Source: Mangrovimonas cancribranchiae (GTDB lineage Bacteria > Bacteroidota > Bacteroidia > Flavobacteriales > Flavobacteriaceae). From it: DNA of 64,000 bases. Positions within the stretch are counted from its first letter, which is position 1, and each line of letters starts with the position of its first letter. Under the pieces are notes generated by a model. That model had not been told where the DNA came from and made no database searches. It saw only the letters and a list, made by a program, of their open reading frames with translations. The position numbers were made by a program, and so were the translations under genes. Positions 63,522 to 64,000 of the stretch are shown here, in pieces. The stretch is taken from the NCBI RefSeq assembly GCF_037126245.1, contig NZ_CP136925.1, positions 1,752,001-1,816,000 on the forward strand. Direction: 5' to 3'.

Positions 63522-64000
63522 TTAAAATATAGCATACGACGCATTTACGTAAAAATTACGTCCTTGTCTTGGTATATTATTCCAATCGGCGTAGGTTGAA
63601 TATTGAGCATCTAAAATATTCTCTACCCCATATTTAAATACCATTTTGCTACTTTTAAAATTGATAACATGTCCTAAATTTAAGTTTATCACACCATAAG
63701 CAGGCGTTTCATCTTCACCATAAAAACTACTAAATCTACTTTGGTTACCATTACCTTCTAATTGTAAACTCGCATTAAATGTTGCCGTAGAATAAGCCAC
63801 CTCAGCTAAGTATGACAATGGTTTTATTAGTGGCAACGATTCGCCATTACTACCTTGACCGTAGTTATAACCTAATGAAGCATTAAGCGACAGTTTTTTT
63901 GATACACTATATGATGTATTCAAATAAACATCAAAAATAGACGCATGATTTAAACCTGTATATGTTTTTACTCCAGAAGCACCAATAGTCATAGCACTTA
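63522..64000 (-). CDS. C-terminus of a TonB-dependent receptor, cut by the window edge
   Basis: The minus-strand frame is open to the window edge, and the N-terminus lies beyond it; an ATG at 63992 is internal. The visible 159 or so residues form the last strands of a TonB-dependent barrel: KLSLNASLGYNYGQ, GVINLNLGHVINFKSSKMVFKYGVENILDAQYSTYADWNNIPRQG (quoted in part) and the final RNFYVNASYAIF with a terminal Phe. The ligand is unknown; location near copper-handling genes is not evidence enough to name it. It is convergent with the Usp gene, with 9 bases between. Confidence 0.85.
   Translation of the reverse strand, partial: SAMTIGASGVKTYTGLNHASIFDVYLNTSYSVSKKLSLNASLGYNYGQGSNGESLPLIKPLSYLAEVAYSTATFNASLQLEGNGNQSRFSSFYGEDETPAYGVINLNLGHVINFKSSKMVFKYGVENILDAQYSTYADWNNIPRQGRNFYVNASYAIF

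Noticed and set aside
63522-63992. A complete 156-residue barrel protein starting at 63992
   Set aside because: The frame stays open to the window edge, and the sequence is the C-terminal end of a much longer TonB-dependent receptor.

Overview
The window looks like chromosomal DNA of a low-GC member of the Bacteroidota, most likely a marine Flavobacteriaceae. The evidence is the following: several promoters match the Bacteroidota -7 consensus TAnnTTTG; secreted proteins end in type A sorting domains of the type IX secretion system (T9SS); there is a type B L31, a GlmU-like putative sugar nucleotidyltransferase, DUF4199, a 'sensor of ECF-type sigma factor', and a fused CcoN-CcoO. I do not assign a genus. 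There is no integrase, transposase, prophage or CRISPR array; nearly all of the window is ordinary gene-dense chromosome, with one accessory stretch at about 21-37 kb.

Layout. At 0-5 kb are an edge lipoprotein, the tRNA-modifying enzyme MtaB, a peptide-type ABC substrate-binding lipoprotein, a GlmU-like protein and ribosomal protein L31. At 5-10 kb a forward block encodes DUF4199, a GT2 glycosyltransferase, a phosphohexomutase and an MsbA-like ABC exporter, consistent with envelope polysaccharide or lipid assembly. At 10-12 kb is an ECF sigma factor with a membrane protein that is a plausible anti-sigma factor and a Spy-like periplasmic protein. At 12-21 kb are a BNR-repeat lipoprotein, an RsmB-type rRNA methyltransferase, a T9SS-secreted endonuclease I, a fructosamine kinase-like protein and PurL. 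At 21-25 kb are a retropepsin-like lipid-free secreted protease gene, a decayed second copy of the purL 3' end, and a TPR histidine kinase / LuxR response regulator pair. At 25-37 kb lie two giant paralogous T9SS surface proteins and two smaller secreted proteins, separated by near-identical terminators and, for the two giants, preceded by a shared palindrome-plus-promoter cassette. At 37-39 kb are three outer-membrane barrel-like proteins and tRNA-Pro(GGG). At 39-47 kb is a fatty acid beta-oxidation cluster (acyl-CoA ligase, MarR regulator, FadN/FadJ-like, thiolase, acyl-CoA dehydrogenase). At 47-53 kb are GH15, fused OtsA-OtsB and an M1 peptidase. At 53-62.6 kb is a complete cbb3 oxidase island (Fnr, CcoI, CcoS, CcoNO, CcoQ, CcoP, CcoG, CcoH, SafE-type protein), followed by a universal stress protein and the end of a TonB-dependent receptor.

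The most unusual content is as follows. (1) Two GTCATT...AATGAC palindrome-type repeat elements sit in frame inside purL, both encoding the peptide SQTPRND. (2) A diverged purL 3'-end remnant lies beyond the neighbouring protease gene, which suggests acquisition by recombination. (3) A two-component system is followed by three copies of a 20-22 bp palindrome, each with its TTG exactly 20 nt before a -7 box; two of them drive the giant T9SS paralogs and one may drive a short RNA. (4) One of these paralogs keeps a metzincin-like zinc motif and the other has lost all three histidines. (5) Two Fnr-type boxes in the cbb3 island have identical spacing to their -7 boxes.
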